Source: JBBRLA01 sp038231615
GTDB lineage: Bacteria; Myxococcota_A; Polyangia; Palsa-1104; JAEUJZ01
Assembly (NCBI GenBank): GCA_038231615.1
Contig: JBBRLA010000012.1
Coordinates: 1-30,746 of the forward strand
Length of the DNA stretch: 30,746 nt
Direction of reading: 5' to 3'
Below, piece by piece: positions 7,396-15,826 of the stretch (position 1 is its first letter; each line of letters starts with the position of its first letter). The position numbers were made by a program, and so were the translations under genes. The notes under the pieces were generated by a model, which was not told where the DNA came from, did not search any database, and worked only from the letters and a program-made list of their open reading frames with translations.

Positions 7396-8589
7396 CTAGA
7401 CCAGATCGCGGCGCAGATGCTTGAGCCGCGACGCAGTCTCCTCGGCGCTGGGCCGGGCCGCCGGGTCCTTCAGCAGCATCTCGTGGACCAGGCCGGCCAC
7501 GGCTGCCGGCAGTTCGGGCAAAAGGCCCAAAATCGGGCGCGGCGCGTCCATCACGTGCTGGGCGATGAGCCCCATCGGCGTCGCGTGGGTGAAGGGGGGC
7601 TGGCCCGTGAGCATCTCATACATCATGACGCCCAGCGAGTAGATGTCCGCCTTGTCGGTCACCTTGCCGGCGCCGGAGGCCTGCTCCGGCGACATGTACT
7701 TGGGCGTGCCCAACATCGCGCCGACGCGGGTCAGTCCCCCGGTGGGTCCCGGCGTACCTTGCGGGCCCGATCCCTGGGGGGCGAACTTGGCCACGCCGAA
7801 GTCCAGCAGCTTGGTGCGCTCGCCATCCGGGAGCAGGATGTCGGCAACGAGGAAAACATTGTCCGGCTTCAGGTCGCGGTGGATGACGCCTTGACGGTGG
7901 GTCGCCGACAGGGCGATGGCTACCTGGAACGAGAGCGAGAGGGCCATGGCCAGCGGCAGCCGGGGCCGCACCGATAGGCGCTGCCGCAGGGTCTCGCCCT
8001 CAAGGTACTCCATGACGATGTAGAGCGACTGATCGGGAAGGCGGCCGAAGTCGGAGATGTCGACAATCCCGGCGTGGCGGATGAGGTTCACCGCCCGGGC
8101 CTCGTTGAAGAAGCGGGTGACCCATTCGGTCTTCTGCGAATATTCGGGGTGCAGCAGCTTGATCGCCACGCGCCGCCCGAGTTCTTCGCGCTCGGCCTCG
8201 AAGACCACGCCCATGCCGCCCACGCCCAGGCGGCGCAGTAGGCGGTAGTCACCGACCCGGTCCCCCGGCGCGGGGCCCGGCGGCGTGTCGGCGCAGAGGG
8301 CGAAGCGGACCTGCAAGGGGCCGCAGCCGATGACGTCGCCATCGCACAGCAGGGCCCGGCGCACCTGCTGGTGGTTGAGGAAGGTGCCCCCGGTGGAACC
8401 CAGGTCCTCCAGATACCACAGGGTGCCCTCCATAAAGAGGCGGGCGTGGCGCCGGCTGGTCCGGGGGTCGTCGCCCCGCACCAGGCACTCCTCAGCGCGG
8501 CCGATGGTGCAGCCCCCCCTGGGCAGTTCGGCGGTGCGCTCTTTTCCGGGCGCGTCCTGCCCGTTGTAGTAGATCAGCTTGGCGGTCAT
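7396..8589 (-). CDS. Ser/Thr protein kinase with N-terminal FHA domain
   Basis: A 397-residue cytoplasmic kinase. The FHA domain (about 20-95) has the phosphothreonine-binding landmarks GRAEE, RTSRRHAR and GSTGGTFLNH. The Hanks kinase domain (about 113-390) is complete: LGVGGMGVV glycine loop, VAIK Lys144, HRDLKPDN with Asp239, DFG Asp263, GTPKYMSPEQ activation segment and DIYSLGV. No membrane segment is present, so it is soluble. ATG at 8589 opens just before the FHA domain; its upstream region has no clear Shine-Dalgarno, so the start is the best in-frame choice but not proven. Its start is divergent from the large lipoprotein gene at 8781, with about 190 bp of shared promoter space. FHA-kinase fusions often read their own or a partner's autophosphorylation. 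Confidence 0.93.
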   Translation of the reverse strand: MTAKLIYYNGQDAPGKERTAELPRGGCTIGRAEECLVRGDDPRTSRRHARLFMEGTLWYLEDLGSTGGTFLNHQQVRRALLCDGDVIGCGPLQVRFALCADTPPGPAPGDRVGDYRLLRRLGVGGMGVVFEAEREELGRRVAIKLLHPEYSQKTEWVTRFFNEARAVNLIRHAGIVDISDFGRLPDQSLYIVMEYLEGETLRQRLSVRPRLPLAMALSLSFQVAIALSATHRQGVIHRDLKPDNVFLVADILLPDGERTKLLDFGVAKFAPQGSGPQGTPGPTGGLTRVGAMLGTPKYMSPEQASGAGKVTDKADIYSLGVMMYEMLTGQPPFTHATPMGLIAQHVMDAPRPILGLLPELPAAVAGLVHEMLLKDPAARPSAEETASRLKHLRRDLV

Positions 8590-8780
8590 GGGGATCGGCG
8601 TTGTCAAGCCTAGCGCCGGCAGGCGATTTGCGCGAGCCCTTCCAGCAGACCGAGCCGCCAGCATTGCAACCGGACAGGACCGCAATGGGTGGCCAGGGGC
8701 ATAATTTCTCACCACAGGGGGGGCGGCGATCGTGTACCCTTCTCTCGATGCCGCGATCCCTGGCAGGAGGTTGGTTCACC

Positions 8781-11252
8781 ATGCATGTTGCATCCAGATC
8801 CCTGGGCGTGGCCTTGCTGCTGGCTGCTTGCCAGGCGCCGGAGACGAGCGCCCCGCCTTCCTCGATCGCCGAGGTGCGTCGCGCCGACCTGACGCTCACG
8901 CCCAACACCGTGCAGGGGCACTTCCAGTTCACCAACAAGAACGCGGCCTTCCTGACGCTGCTGGCCACCCAGCGGCTGATCAGCTTCCAGGTGAACGCGG
9001 TCAACGCCAAGGGCGATCTATCGGCCAGCACCCCCTTCACCGCCACCGCCGACCCGCTGAAGTTCGACTACTCCCTGAGCGTGCCGGCGCAGAGCATGCC
9101 CGGCGACATGACCGGGGTGCACTACAAGTTCGGCATCACCGGCTTCTTCTACCGCGTCCAGGGCGGCAGGGCGGTGGCCAGCGGGCAGGTCGGGGTGGCC
9201 GGCCTGGCCGACCTCTTCGTCCCGTTCCCCACCGTGATGGGTCCGGTGAAACAGGACTTCAACACCTGCATGGGAGCATTGCGGGTGCGCTTCCGCGCCG
9301 GCGGGCCACCGGATTGCTCCATGGCCAAGCCGGACCCGGTCAGCTCGGGCAGCTTCGGGTCGTCGGGCGCCTCGTACATGCTGGGCGGGGCCAACGAATA
9401 CTACCTGATCTTGGCGGACGGCACGCACTTCAAGGACACCTTGACCTGGACCACCGGCAAATCGGCGGCCTACGATCCGAACAACATCGCCGTGTCCCCG
9501 GGGGACCTCATCAACTTTTTGCAGCCCGAGGACTACACCGCCCGCTGCGACGTCATCGACGACCTGTGCGTGCAGCTCGCCGACCCGGGCGCCCTGGCCA
9601 CCATCACCGAACCGCTGAGCATCGACGGGGTGGGGCCCATCCAGTCGGCCACCCTGCTGGTCAACGGCGGCAGCCCCACCGCGGGGGCCCTGCGCACCAA
9701 CCGCCGCGCCCCAGGCGAGGCGCCGGTCGCCGACCCGTCAAAGTGGTACAAACTGCCCAACCTGCCCAAGGGCGTCTACCCGCTGGGCATCAACGGCACC
9801 TTCGGCGCCGGGAAGGACCAGTTCACCGTCTTCACCATGGCCCTCTCGGGCCTGATCGTAGATCCCAAGCTGCCGCAGCCGCAGACCTTCCAGAAGGGCG
9901 CCAGCTACCTTTTCGTGACCAACCCGGCGCACTGGAAAGGCACTCTGACCCTGCGCGACGACTTCAACGAATTGCTCTCGCTGCGTTTCCCCACCTTCAA
10001 TGGCGACGGCACGGTCAGCGACATCTCCTTCGCCGGGGTGTCCTACGTGCAGGCGGGCGGCCCGGGAACCTTCAGCTACCAGTCGCTGCCGGGCTCGTTC
10101 AACGCCGGCACGCACCTTTTGAAGGCAGCTTATGACGAACGGCTGCCGCTTCCGTACAACGAACCGGTGGCCCTTTCGCAGCTCCCGGGATCGGGCGGGC
10201 TGGGACTCCTCTTCGAAACCCCCGATCATCCAGGCGACACTGACCCGGCCTTTCGAAAAGGCAGGTTGCTGCTCAACCGGGACCACACCCCACAGGTGCT
10301 GGGGCCGGGACAATCCTTCACCCTGGATCATGAATACTGCATGAGCCGGGTACACATCGCGTATCACCTGAACAGCGGCGACAGCCTGGTCAACCCCACG
10401 GCCCAGGTGATCGGGGCCTTCCACGGCATGGACGGCTTCGGGAACAAGAACGACTACGCCGCCAGTGGCAATTTCTCCGGCACCCCTTACAGCGCCGACC
10501 AGGCCAAGTGGCCGGCCTTGAAGGCCGCCGATGGCAACGTAATCTTCGCCCTACCCGAGGGCACCTACCAGGTGACCCCAGGCGCCACGGTCATCTCCGA
10601 TGTCGCTATCGGCTCGGTGGCCAACTTCCCCCAGATCCCGCTCTCCGTGGGCTGCGCACAGGACGTCACCGTCGCCTCCGGCGTCTCGATCTCGCTTTCC
10701 AACCTACCCGCCTGCGTGGCCGACCCGAAGGTGCCCATCTCGGGTACGGTGAACTCCATGGGGCGCCTGTTGCGGGTGTACTACGTCGTCAACGGCGGCG
10801 CCGAGATGAACATCTGCAACGGCGACTGCGGCAGCAGTCCCTATGCCTACACGGCCAACATCGACCTGTCTGCCGACAAGAGTGCCTGCGACTTCGACGT
10901 CCGGGTCTACGCGGTGCCGGTGGACGCCAACCAGCCAGCGTTCGCCGAGCAGCACGTGCGGTATAATGATCCCCACGACGGGGTACTATGCCGGCAGACG
11001 TGCAACACCGAGCAGGTGCCGGTCACCTCGTGTGGCGACATGAGCTGCCCGGGACCCGATGGCAGCATGGTCCCGGACGGCGGCCCCGACGGCGGGTTGC
11101 GCTTCATCGGCGGATGCAGCGCGGCGCATGGCGGCGGGGCAGCGGGTACGCCTTGGGGAATTTTGGTCCTCTTTTTCCTTTCCTCCATCGCCTTCATTCC
11201 CTGGCGCCGCCGTCGTCCTTCGCGGGACGGCGGGCCGATGGACACGGACTAG
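8781..11252 (+). CDS. Large surface lipoprotein with MYXO-CTERM-like tail, no recognised domain
   Basis: An 823-residue exported protein. ATG at 8781 is chosen because AGGAGG lies 10 bases upstream and a lipoprotein signal follows (LLLAAC, Cys17). The body is rich in beta-type sequence, with several Cys in the last third, and has no domain I can name. The C-terminus shows Gly-Gly-Cys (Cys779), a helix WGILVLFFLSSIAFIPW and RRRR, that is, a MYXO-CTERM-type sorting tail processed by myxosortase in other myxobacteria. Having both a lipobox and this tail is unusual. The OmpA-family gene starts 12 bp after the stop, so the two are probably one operon, acting together at the outer membrane. Confidence 0.8.
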   Translation: MHVASRSLGVALLLAACQAPETSAPPSSIAEVRRADLTLTPNTVQGHFQFTNKNAAFLTLLATQRLISFQVNAVNAKGDLSASTPFTATADPLKFDYSLSVPAQSMPGDMTGVHYKFGITGFFYRVQGGRAVASGQVGVAGLADLFVPFPTVMGPVKQDFNTCMGALRVRFRAGGPPDCSMAKPDPVSSGSFGSSGASYMLGGANEYYLILADGTHFKDTLTWTTGKSAAYDPNNIAVSPGDLINFLQPEDYTARCDVIDDLCVQLADPGALATITEPLSIDGVGPIQSATLLVNGGSPTAGALRTNRRAPGEAPVADPSKWYKLPNLPKGVYPLGINGTFGAGKDQFTVFTMALSGLIVDPKLPQPQTFQKGASYLFVTNPAHWKGTLTLRDDFNELLSLRFPTFNGDGTVSDISFAGVSYVQAGGPGTFSYQSLPGSFNAGTHLLKAAYDERLPLPYNEPVALSQLPGSGGLGLLFETPDHPGDTDPAFRKGRLLLNRDHTPQVLGPGQSFTLDHEYCMSRVHIAYHLNSGDSLVNPTAQVIGAFHGMDGFGNKNDYAASGNFSGTPYSADQAKWPALKAADGNVIFALPEGTYQVTPGATVISDVAIGSVANFPQIPLSVGCAQDVTVASGVSISLSNLPACVADPKVPISGTVNSMGRLLRVYYVVNGGAEMNICNGDCGSSPYAYTANIDLSADKSACDFDVRVYAVPVDANQPAFAEQHVRYNDPHDGVLCRQTCNTEQVPVTSCGDMSCPGPDGSMVPDGGPDGGLRFIGGCSAAHGGGAAGTPWGILVLFFLSSIAFIPWRRRRPSRDGGPMDTD

Positions 11253-11264
11253 ACAGGAGCCTTC

Positions 11265-12890
11265 ATGCGCAGCTTCCTCATCGCGGCAGCCGCCCTTCTA
11301 TGGATCGGACGGGCCCAGGCGCAGTCGGTCAACACGCAGACCTTCCGTCCGGCCATCGGCCCCGAGAACGTCATCACCGTGGAAGGCACCCGCACTCCGG
11401 GGCACCTGGAGCCGATCTTCTATCTGATGGGCGAGTATGCCTATCATCCGCTGCGCTTGCAGGCGGGGAACGGCTCCATCGTCGCCAACACCATCACCGA
11501 CATGGTCACGGTGCACATGATGGGCGGGCTGGGGATCACGCGCTACCTGTCGCTGGCGGCGGACATACCGCTGGTGCCCTATCAGCGTTTCGACTCGGCC
11601 ACGCCGCCCGGACTGGCGGCGACGCCTCCCTCGGCGCCTGGGCTGGGGGACATCCGGCTGGTGGGCAAGGCGCGCTTTCTGATCAATGACGATGGGGGCT
11701 TCGGCATCGCGTTCGTGCCCCAGGTGACCTTGCCGGTGGGCTCGACCCCGGCGAACACCTATCGCAGCGATGATGCCTTCGGCTTCGAACCGCGGCTGGC
11801 ACTGGACTACCGCACCCGCGGCAGGTTTTTCGTGGCGCTGAACGGCTCGTTCCTTTTGCGTACCAGCGACCAGGAACTGCTGAACGTCAGGGTCTCCCAT
11901 CAGGTGCGCTACGGCCTGGGGATGTTCGTGCCGATCGGGGCCGGGCTGGGCCTGGCCGGCGAGGTGGTGGGCGGGACCTCGATCGACAACAAACGGGACA
12001 CCTATTCGTATCTGGAAGGCTACGCGGCGGCGCGCTGGCGGCACCGCAGCGGGTTTCAGTTCGACGTCGGGGGCGGGGGGGCGTTCCTGACGGCGGTGGG
12101 GTCGCCGCAGTTCCGCATCTTCGGCGGCATCGGCTACCTGCCCATGGGGCGGCCGGCAAAGGTGGAATTGGATCGGGACGGCGACGGGCTGCTCGACAAG
12201 GACGACCGTTGCCCGGACGAGCCGGGGCCGCGGGAAAACGGCGGGTGCCCGGATCGCGACCGGGACGGCGACGGCATCGTCGACCGGCTGGACAAGTGCC
12301 CGGACCAGCCGGAGGACAAGGACGGCTTCGAGGACCAGGACGGGTGCCCGGACCCGGACAACGACAAGGACGGGGTCCTGGATGCGGAGGATCGCTGCCC
12401 GAACGAGCCGGGTCCGCGGGAAAACGGCGGGTGCCCGGATCACGATCGGGATGGCGACGGCATCGTCGACCGGCTGGACAAGTGCCCGGACCAGCCGGGC
12501 ATCCCGCCGGACGGCTGCCCGGCGCGGAAATACATCATCCTGACCGATGAGAAGATCGAACTGCGCGAGCAGATTCACTTCGCCACGAACAAGGCGGAGA
12601 TCCGGCCGGATTCCTTCGACCTGCTGGACGAGGTGGTGGACGTGCTGAAGAAGCATGAGACGCTGCGGCTGCGCATCGAGGGGCATACGGACAGCCGGGG
12701 TACGCTGAAGTGGAACATGAAGCTTTCGCGCGAACGGGCGGCGGCTGTGCGGGACTATCTGGTGCAGAAGGGCACGGAGGAATCTCGTCTCAGCAGCGAT
12801 GGGTTCGGGCCGACTCGGCCGATCGCCGACAACGGTAGCGCCGAGGGGCGGGAGAAGAACCGGCGGACGGAGTTCTTCATCGTCAAATAG
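11265..12890 (+). CDS. OmpA-family outer-membrane protein with thrombospondin type 3 repeats
   Basis: A 541-residue protein. It has a signal peptide (cleavage near AQA at about 19), a region of about 280 residues with alternating hydrophobic strands (likely a beta-barrel), a calcium-binding linker of TSP3 repeats (DRDGDG, DKDDRCPDEPGP, DRLDKCPDQP, repeated to about residue 420), and a C-terminal OmpA peptidoglycan-binding domain (FATNKAEIRPDS, IEGHTDSRG, NMKLSRERAAAVRDYL, NRRTEF). AGGAG lies 6 bases before the ATG. The layout is that of OprF-like anchors between outer membrane and wall. The TSP3 block contains a duplicated GPRENGGCPD-type unit. It follows the large lipoprotein gene by 12 bp. 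Confidence 0.92.
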   Translation: MRSFLIAAAALLWIGRAQAQSVNTQTFRPAIGPENVITVEGTRTPGHLEPIFYLMGEYAYHPLRLQAGNGSIVANTITDMVTVHMMGGLGITRYLSLAADIPLVPYQRFDSATPPGLAATPPSAPGLGDIRLVGKARFLINDDGGFGIAFVPQVTLPVGSTPANTYRSDDAFGFEPRLALDYRTRGRFFVALNGSFLLRTSDQELLNVRVSHQVRYGLGMFVPIGAGLGLAGEVVGGTSIDNKRDTYSYLEGYAAARWRHRSGFQFDVGGGGAFLTAVGSPQFRIFGGIGYLPMGRPAKVELDRDGDGLLDKDDRCPDEPGPRENGGCPDRDRDGDGIVDRLDKCPDQPEDKDGFEDQDGCPDPDNDKDGVLDAEDRCPNEPGPRENGGCPDHDRDGDGIVDRLDKCPDQPGIPPDGCPARKYIILTDEKIELREQIHFATNKAEIRPDSFDLLDEVVDVLKKHETLRLRIEGHTDSRGTLKWNMKLSRERAAAVRDYLVQKGTEESRLSSDGFGPTRPIADNGSAEGREKNRRTEFFIVK

Positions 12891-12898
12891 AGCGGTGC

Positions 12899-12921
12899 GC
12901 ACTTGCGCTGAGGGCGAGTGC
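12899..12921 (+). terminator. Possible hairpin after the OmpA-family gene
   Basis: GCACTTGC (12899-12906) pairs with GCGAGTGC (12914-12921), with one G-T wobble and a 7-base loop, starting 9 bases after the stop codon at 12890. No T-run follows, so intrinsic termination is uncertain. Confidence 0.3.
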
Positions 12922-13029
12922 GGCTAAAGTAACCGTGCAGAGCGGCCTACTGGCCGTGAGAACGGAAACCGCTATCAATGCAAGTGAGCGCAGCTCCAAG
13001 CCGCGGCGGCCTGGGATCTGGGACATGAA

Positions 13030-13230
13030 ATGACCACATTGACCGTTGAAGGGATGAGCTGCGACCATTGTCGGCGGGCCATCGAAGAGGCGCTTTTTGC
13101 CGTGCCGGGCGTGGAGAAGGCCGAAGTCTCGCTGGCCGAAGGCCGGGCGGTGGTGACGGGCGACGTACCGGTGGAGAAGCTGGTGGCGGCGGTCGAGCAG
13201 GCGGGCTACAAGGCCCGCCTGCCGAGGTGA
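13030..13230 (+). CDS. copZ: CopZ-like heavy-metal-associated copper chaperone
   Basis: A 66-residue HMA-fold protein. Its MSCDHC motif (the CxxC metal site, residues 10 and 13) and the pattern VEGMSCDHC, then VPGVEKAEVSLAEGRAVV and LVAAVEQAGYKA, match the whole length of CopZ/Atx1-like chaperones, which carry Cu(I) to a P-type ATPase. The stop codon overlaps the ATPase start as TGATG (13228-13232), so the two are translationally coupled. The ribosome site is weak (GGGA, about 10 bases upstream). No CueR- or CsoR-type operator is obvious in the 139-bp upstream gap; CGGCC-TACT-GGCCG at 12943-12956 is the only symmetric element I noticed. No copper regulator gene is in the window. Confidence 0.9.
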   Translation: MTTLTVEGMSCDHCRRAIEEALFAVPGVEKAEVSLAEGRAVVTGDVPVEKLVAAVEQAGYKARLPR

Positions 13231-15653
13231 TGGCGGCGGAAGGGCCCCTGCAACCGGACGCGGCGGCGGCGGAGATCGGCGTGGCGGCGGAGATCGGCGT
13301 GGCCGCGAAGGAGATCGGCGTAGCGGCGGAGATCGGCGTGGCGGCGGCGGAGATCGGCGTCACGGGGATGACCTGCGCGGCGTGCGTGGGGCGCGTCGAA
13401 CGGGCGCTCAGGAAGGTCCCGGGGGTGCTGGACGTCGGCGTGAACCTGGCCACCGAACGGGCCACCATCCACTACCGGGCGGGGGAGACAGGCCCGCCTC
13501 ATCTGAAGGCGGCCATCCGCAGGGCCGGCTACGGGGTGCTGGCGGTGCCCATGGGGACGCTCCGAGTCGACGCGGAGCGGGAGGCCCGAGAAAGGGACCG
13601 CCGGTTGCTTCTGCGATCGCTGGGGTTCGCCGCGGTGTTCGCGGTCCCGCTTCTCCTGGTGTCGATGCTGCCGATGATGGGCCAGTCGATGCATCAGGGG
13701 TTCATGGATGTTTTGCCCATGAACGTCTGGAACTGGGTGATGCTGGCCCTGGCCACGCCGGTGCAGTTCGGCCCCGGGTTGCGCTTTTACCGCACGGGCA
13801 TGAAGGCGCTCCTTTCGGGCTCGCCCGACATGAATACGCTGGTGATGATGGGCACCTCGGCGGCGTACTTCTACAGCCTGCTGGCAACCTGCGCGCCGGG
13901 GCTCTTGCCGGCGGGGACCGCGCATGTCTACTTCGAGGCGAGCGGGGTGGTCATCACGTTGATCTTGCTGGGGAAGTACTTCGAGGCGCTGGCCCGGGGG
14001 CGCACCTCGGAGGCCATGAAGAAGCTGCTACAACTTTCGCCTCGAACGGCCCGGGTGGCCCGGGGAGGGACCGAGGAGGAACTGCCGGTGGACGAGGTGC
14101 TGCCCGGCGATCTGATCAGTGTTCGCCCAGGCGAGAAGGTGCCAGTGGATGGGGTGGTGCGGAGCGGGCAGAGCTTCGTGGACGAGTCGATGATCACCGG
14201 GGAGGCGATCCCGGTGAAAAAGGGGCAGGGGGCCAAGGTGGTGGGCGGGACGCTCAATACCACGGGCGCCTTCGCCTTCGAAGCCACGGCGGTGGGCGAG
14301 GCCACGGTGCTGGCGCAGATCATCCGGCTGGTGGAGACCGCCCAGGGATCGAAGCCGCCCATTCAAGGGCTGGCGGATCGGGTGGTGGCGGTGTTCACGC
14401 CCGTGGTGCTGGGCATCGCCGGGGTCACGTTTCTGTCGTGGATGCTGGCGAAGGGGACCGGGGGGTTGAGCTTAGCGCTGGTGAACACGGTGGCGGTGCT
14501 GATCATCGCCTGCCCCTGCGCCATGGGCCTGGCGACCCCCACCAGCATCATGGTGGGCACCGGCAAGGCCGCCGAGATGGGCGTGCTCTTCCGCAGCGGC
14601 TCGGCGTTGCAGGGCCTGGAAAAGATCGAGGTGGTGGTGCTGGACAAGACCGGCACGCTGACGCAGGGCAGGCCCCGGCTCACGGATCTGGTCGATCTTC
14701 CGGGGCAGGGCGAGGCGGGGCGGGGCGAGGCGGAGAGGAACGAGGCGGGGCCTGGGGCGGGGATTGCCGGGACGGGAGAGAAAAGGGAGATGTTGCGCCT
14801 GGTGGCTGGGGCGGAGGACCGATCGGAGCACCCGGTAGCCCGGGCGATCGTAGCAGCGGCGCGTGAGGCAGGGCTGACGGTGCCCGCGGCGGCGGACTTT
14901 GAGTCCGCGCCGGGTCTGGGGATTTCTGCCCTGGTGGAAGGGCGGCGGGTGCAGGTGGGGGCGGATCGCTATCTGAGCGGATTTGGACTCGATTTGTCAC
15001 CGTTCGCCGCCGAGGCAGCCCGCCTGGGAGATGAGGGCAAGACCCCGCTCTACGCGGCGATCGATGGACGGCTGGCGGCAATCCTGGCGGTGTCGGACCC
15101 GATCAAGGACGGAACGCCGACGGCCCTTTCCGCACTGCGTCACCTGGGCCTGCGCCTGATCATGGTGACCGGCGACAACCGGCGCACTGCTGCGGCCCTG
15201 GCCAAGCGCCTGGGCCTTTTCGAGGTCCTGTCCGAGGTCCTGCCTGCGGGAAAGGCCGAGGCGGTGCGGCGGCTTCAGGAAGAGGGACGCAAGGTGGCCT
15301 TCATCAGCGACGGGATCAACGACGCCCCGGCGCTGGCGCAGGCCGACGTGGGCCTGGCCGTCGGCACCGGCACCGACGTGGCCGTGGAGACCGCCGACGT
15401 CATCCTCATGTCCGGCGACCTGCGTCAGGCGCAACGGGCCATCCTTCTGTCCCGGGCCACCCTGCGCAACATCCGGCAGAACCTGTTCTGGGCCTTCGCC
15501 TACAATCTGGTGCTGATCCCGGTCGCCGCCGGCGCGCTCTATCCGCTTTCGGGCTGGCTGCTTTCACCGATGCTGGCGGGGGCGGCCATGGGCCTGTCCA
15601 GCGTCTTCGTCCTGAGCAACGCCCTGCGTCTGCGCCGGGTGCGCATTTCCTGA
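13230..15653 (+). CDS. copA: Copper-translocating P1B-type ATPase
   Basis: An 807-residue Cu(I) exporter of the inner membrane. ATG at 13230 overlaps the copZ stop. One HMA domain carries GMTCAAC (Cys49, Cys52). ATPase landmarks are in order: MITGEAIP, CPC at 428-430 in the sixth helix, DKTGT with Asp472, the HP motif in EDRSEHPVA, MVTGDN, and DGINDAPA with Asp694. The seventh and eighth helices show NLFWAFAYN and MGLSSVFV, typical of Cu(I) selectivity. Two oddities: the N-terminus (15-44) is a slippage-like array of EIGVAA units that copies the first strand of the HMA domain, and the residue before the Mg-binding Asp694 is Ser where Gly is usual (GDGIND). A Gly/Glu-rich insert lies between Asp472 and the HP motif (about residues 491-510). 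Confidence 0.95.
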   Translation: MAAEGPLQPDAAAAEIGVAAEIGVAAKEIGVAAEIGVAAAEIGVTGMTCAACVGRVERALRKVPGVLDVGVNLATERATIHYRAGETGPPHLKAAIRRAGYGVLAVPMGTLRVDAEREARERDRRLLLRSLGFAAVFAVPLLLVSMLPMMGQSMHQGFMDVLPMNVWNWVMLALATPVQFGPGLRFYRTGMKALLSGSPDMNTLVMMGTSAAYFYSLLATCAPGLLPAGTAHVYFEASGVVITLILLGKYFEALARGRTSEAMKKLLQLSPRTARVARGGTEEELPVDEVLPGDLISVRPGEKVPVDGVVRSGQSFVDESMITGEAIPVKKGQGAKVVGGTLNTTGAFAFEATAVGEATVLAQIIRLVETAQGSKPPIQGLADRVVAVFTPVVLGIAGVTFLSWMLAKGTGGLSLALVNTVAVLIIACPCAMGLATPTSIMVGTGKAAEMGVLFRSGSALQGLEKIEVVVLDKTGTLTQGRPRLTDLVDLPGQGEAGRGEAERNEAGPGAGIAGTGEKREMLRLVAGAEDRSEHPVARAIVAAAREAGLTVPAAADFESAPGLGISALVEGRRVQVGADRYLSGFGLDLSPFAAEAARLGDEGKTPLYAAIDGRLAAILAVSDPIKDGTPTALSALRHLGLRLIMVTGDNRRTAAALAKRLGLFEVLSEVLPAGKAEAVRRLQEEGRKVAFISDGINDAPALAQADVGLAVGTGTDVAVETADVILMSGDLRQAQRAILLSRATLRNIRQNLFWAFAYNLVLIPVAAGALYPLSGWLLSPMLAGAAMGLSSVFVLSNALRLRRVRIS
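13272..13361 (+). repeat. In-gene tandem repeat encoding EIGV(AA) units
   Basis: Five near-copies of GGAGATCGGCGT with GGCGGC-type spacers occur in frame at the start of the copper ATPase gene, with periods of 18 or 21 bases. The last copy is the genuine first strand of the HMA domain. The pattern suggests replication slippage. Confidence 0.85.
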
Positions 15654-15826
15654 GAGCAAACAAGGCAACTTCGCCTGGCAGCATAGTCTTTTTGCGAAAA
15701 CACTTCAAGACTCAACTCTCGCGGTCATGCAGAGTATGGTCTGGCTCGGGTCCACATGAGATCGGCGCTCGGGAATTCCTCCGGGCGCGGCGTTGTCATA
15801 TAGGGCCCTCTTGCATCGAGGGAAAT

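Noticed and set aside
11298..12902. 534-codon open frame antisense to the OmpA-family gene
   Set aside because: It lacks a ribosome site and any family motif; it is Arg/Val/Pro-rich, as expected for the mirror of a GC-rich gene. The plus strand carries clear TSP3 and OmpA motifs.
12943..12956. CGGCC-TACT-GGCCG as a copper-responsive operator
   Set aside because: It does not resemble known CueR or CsoR sites, and five-base arms in GC-rich DNA are common by chance.
13382..14866. 494-codon Gly-rich frame overlapping the copper ATPase
   Set aside because: It is a +1 shadow of the ATPase with repetitive Gly/Arg content and no start signal.
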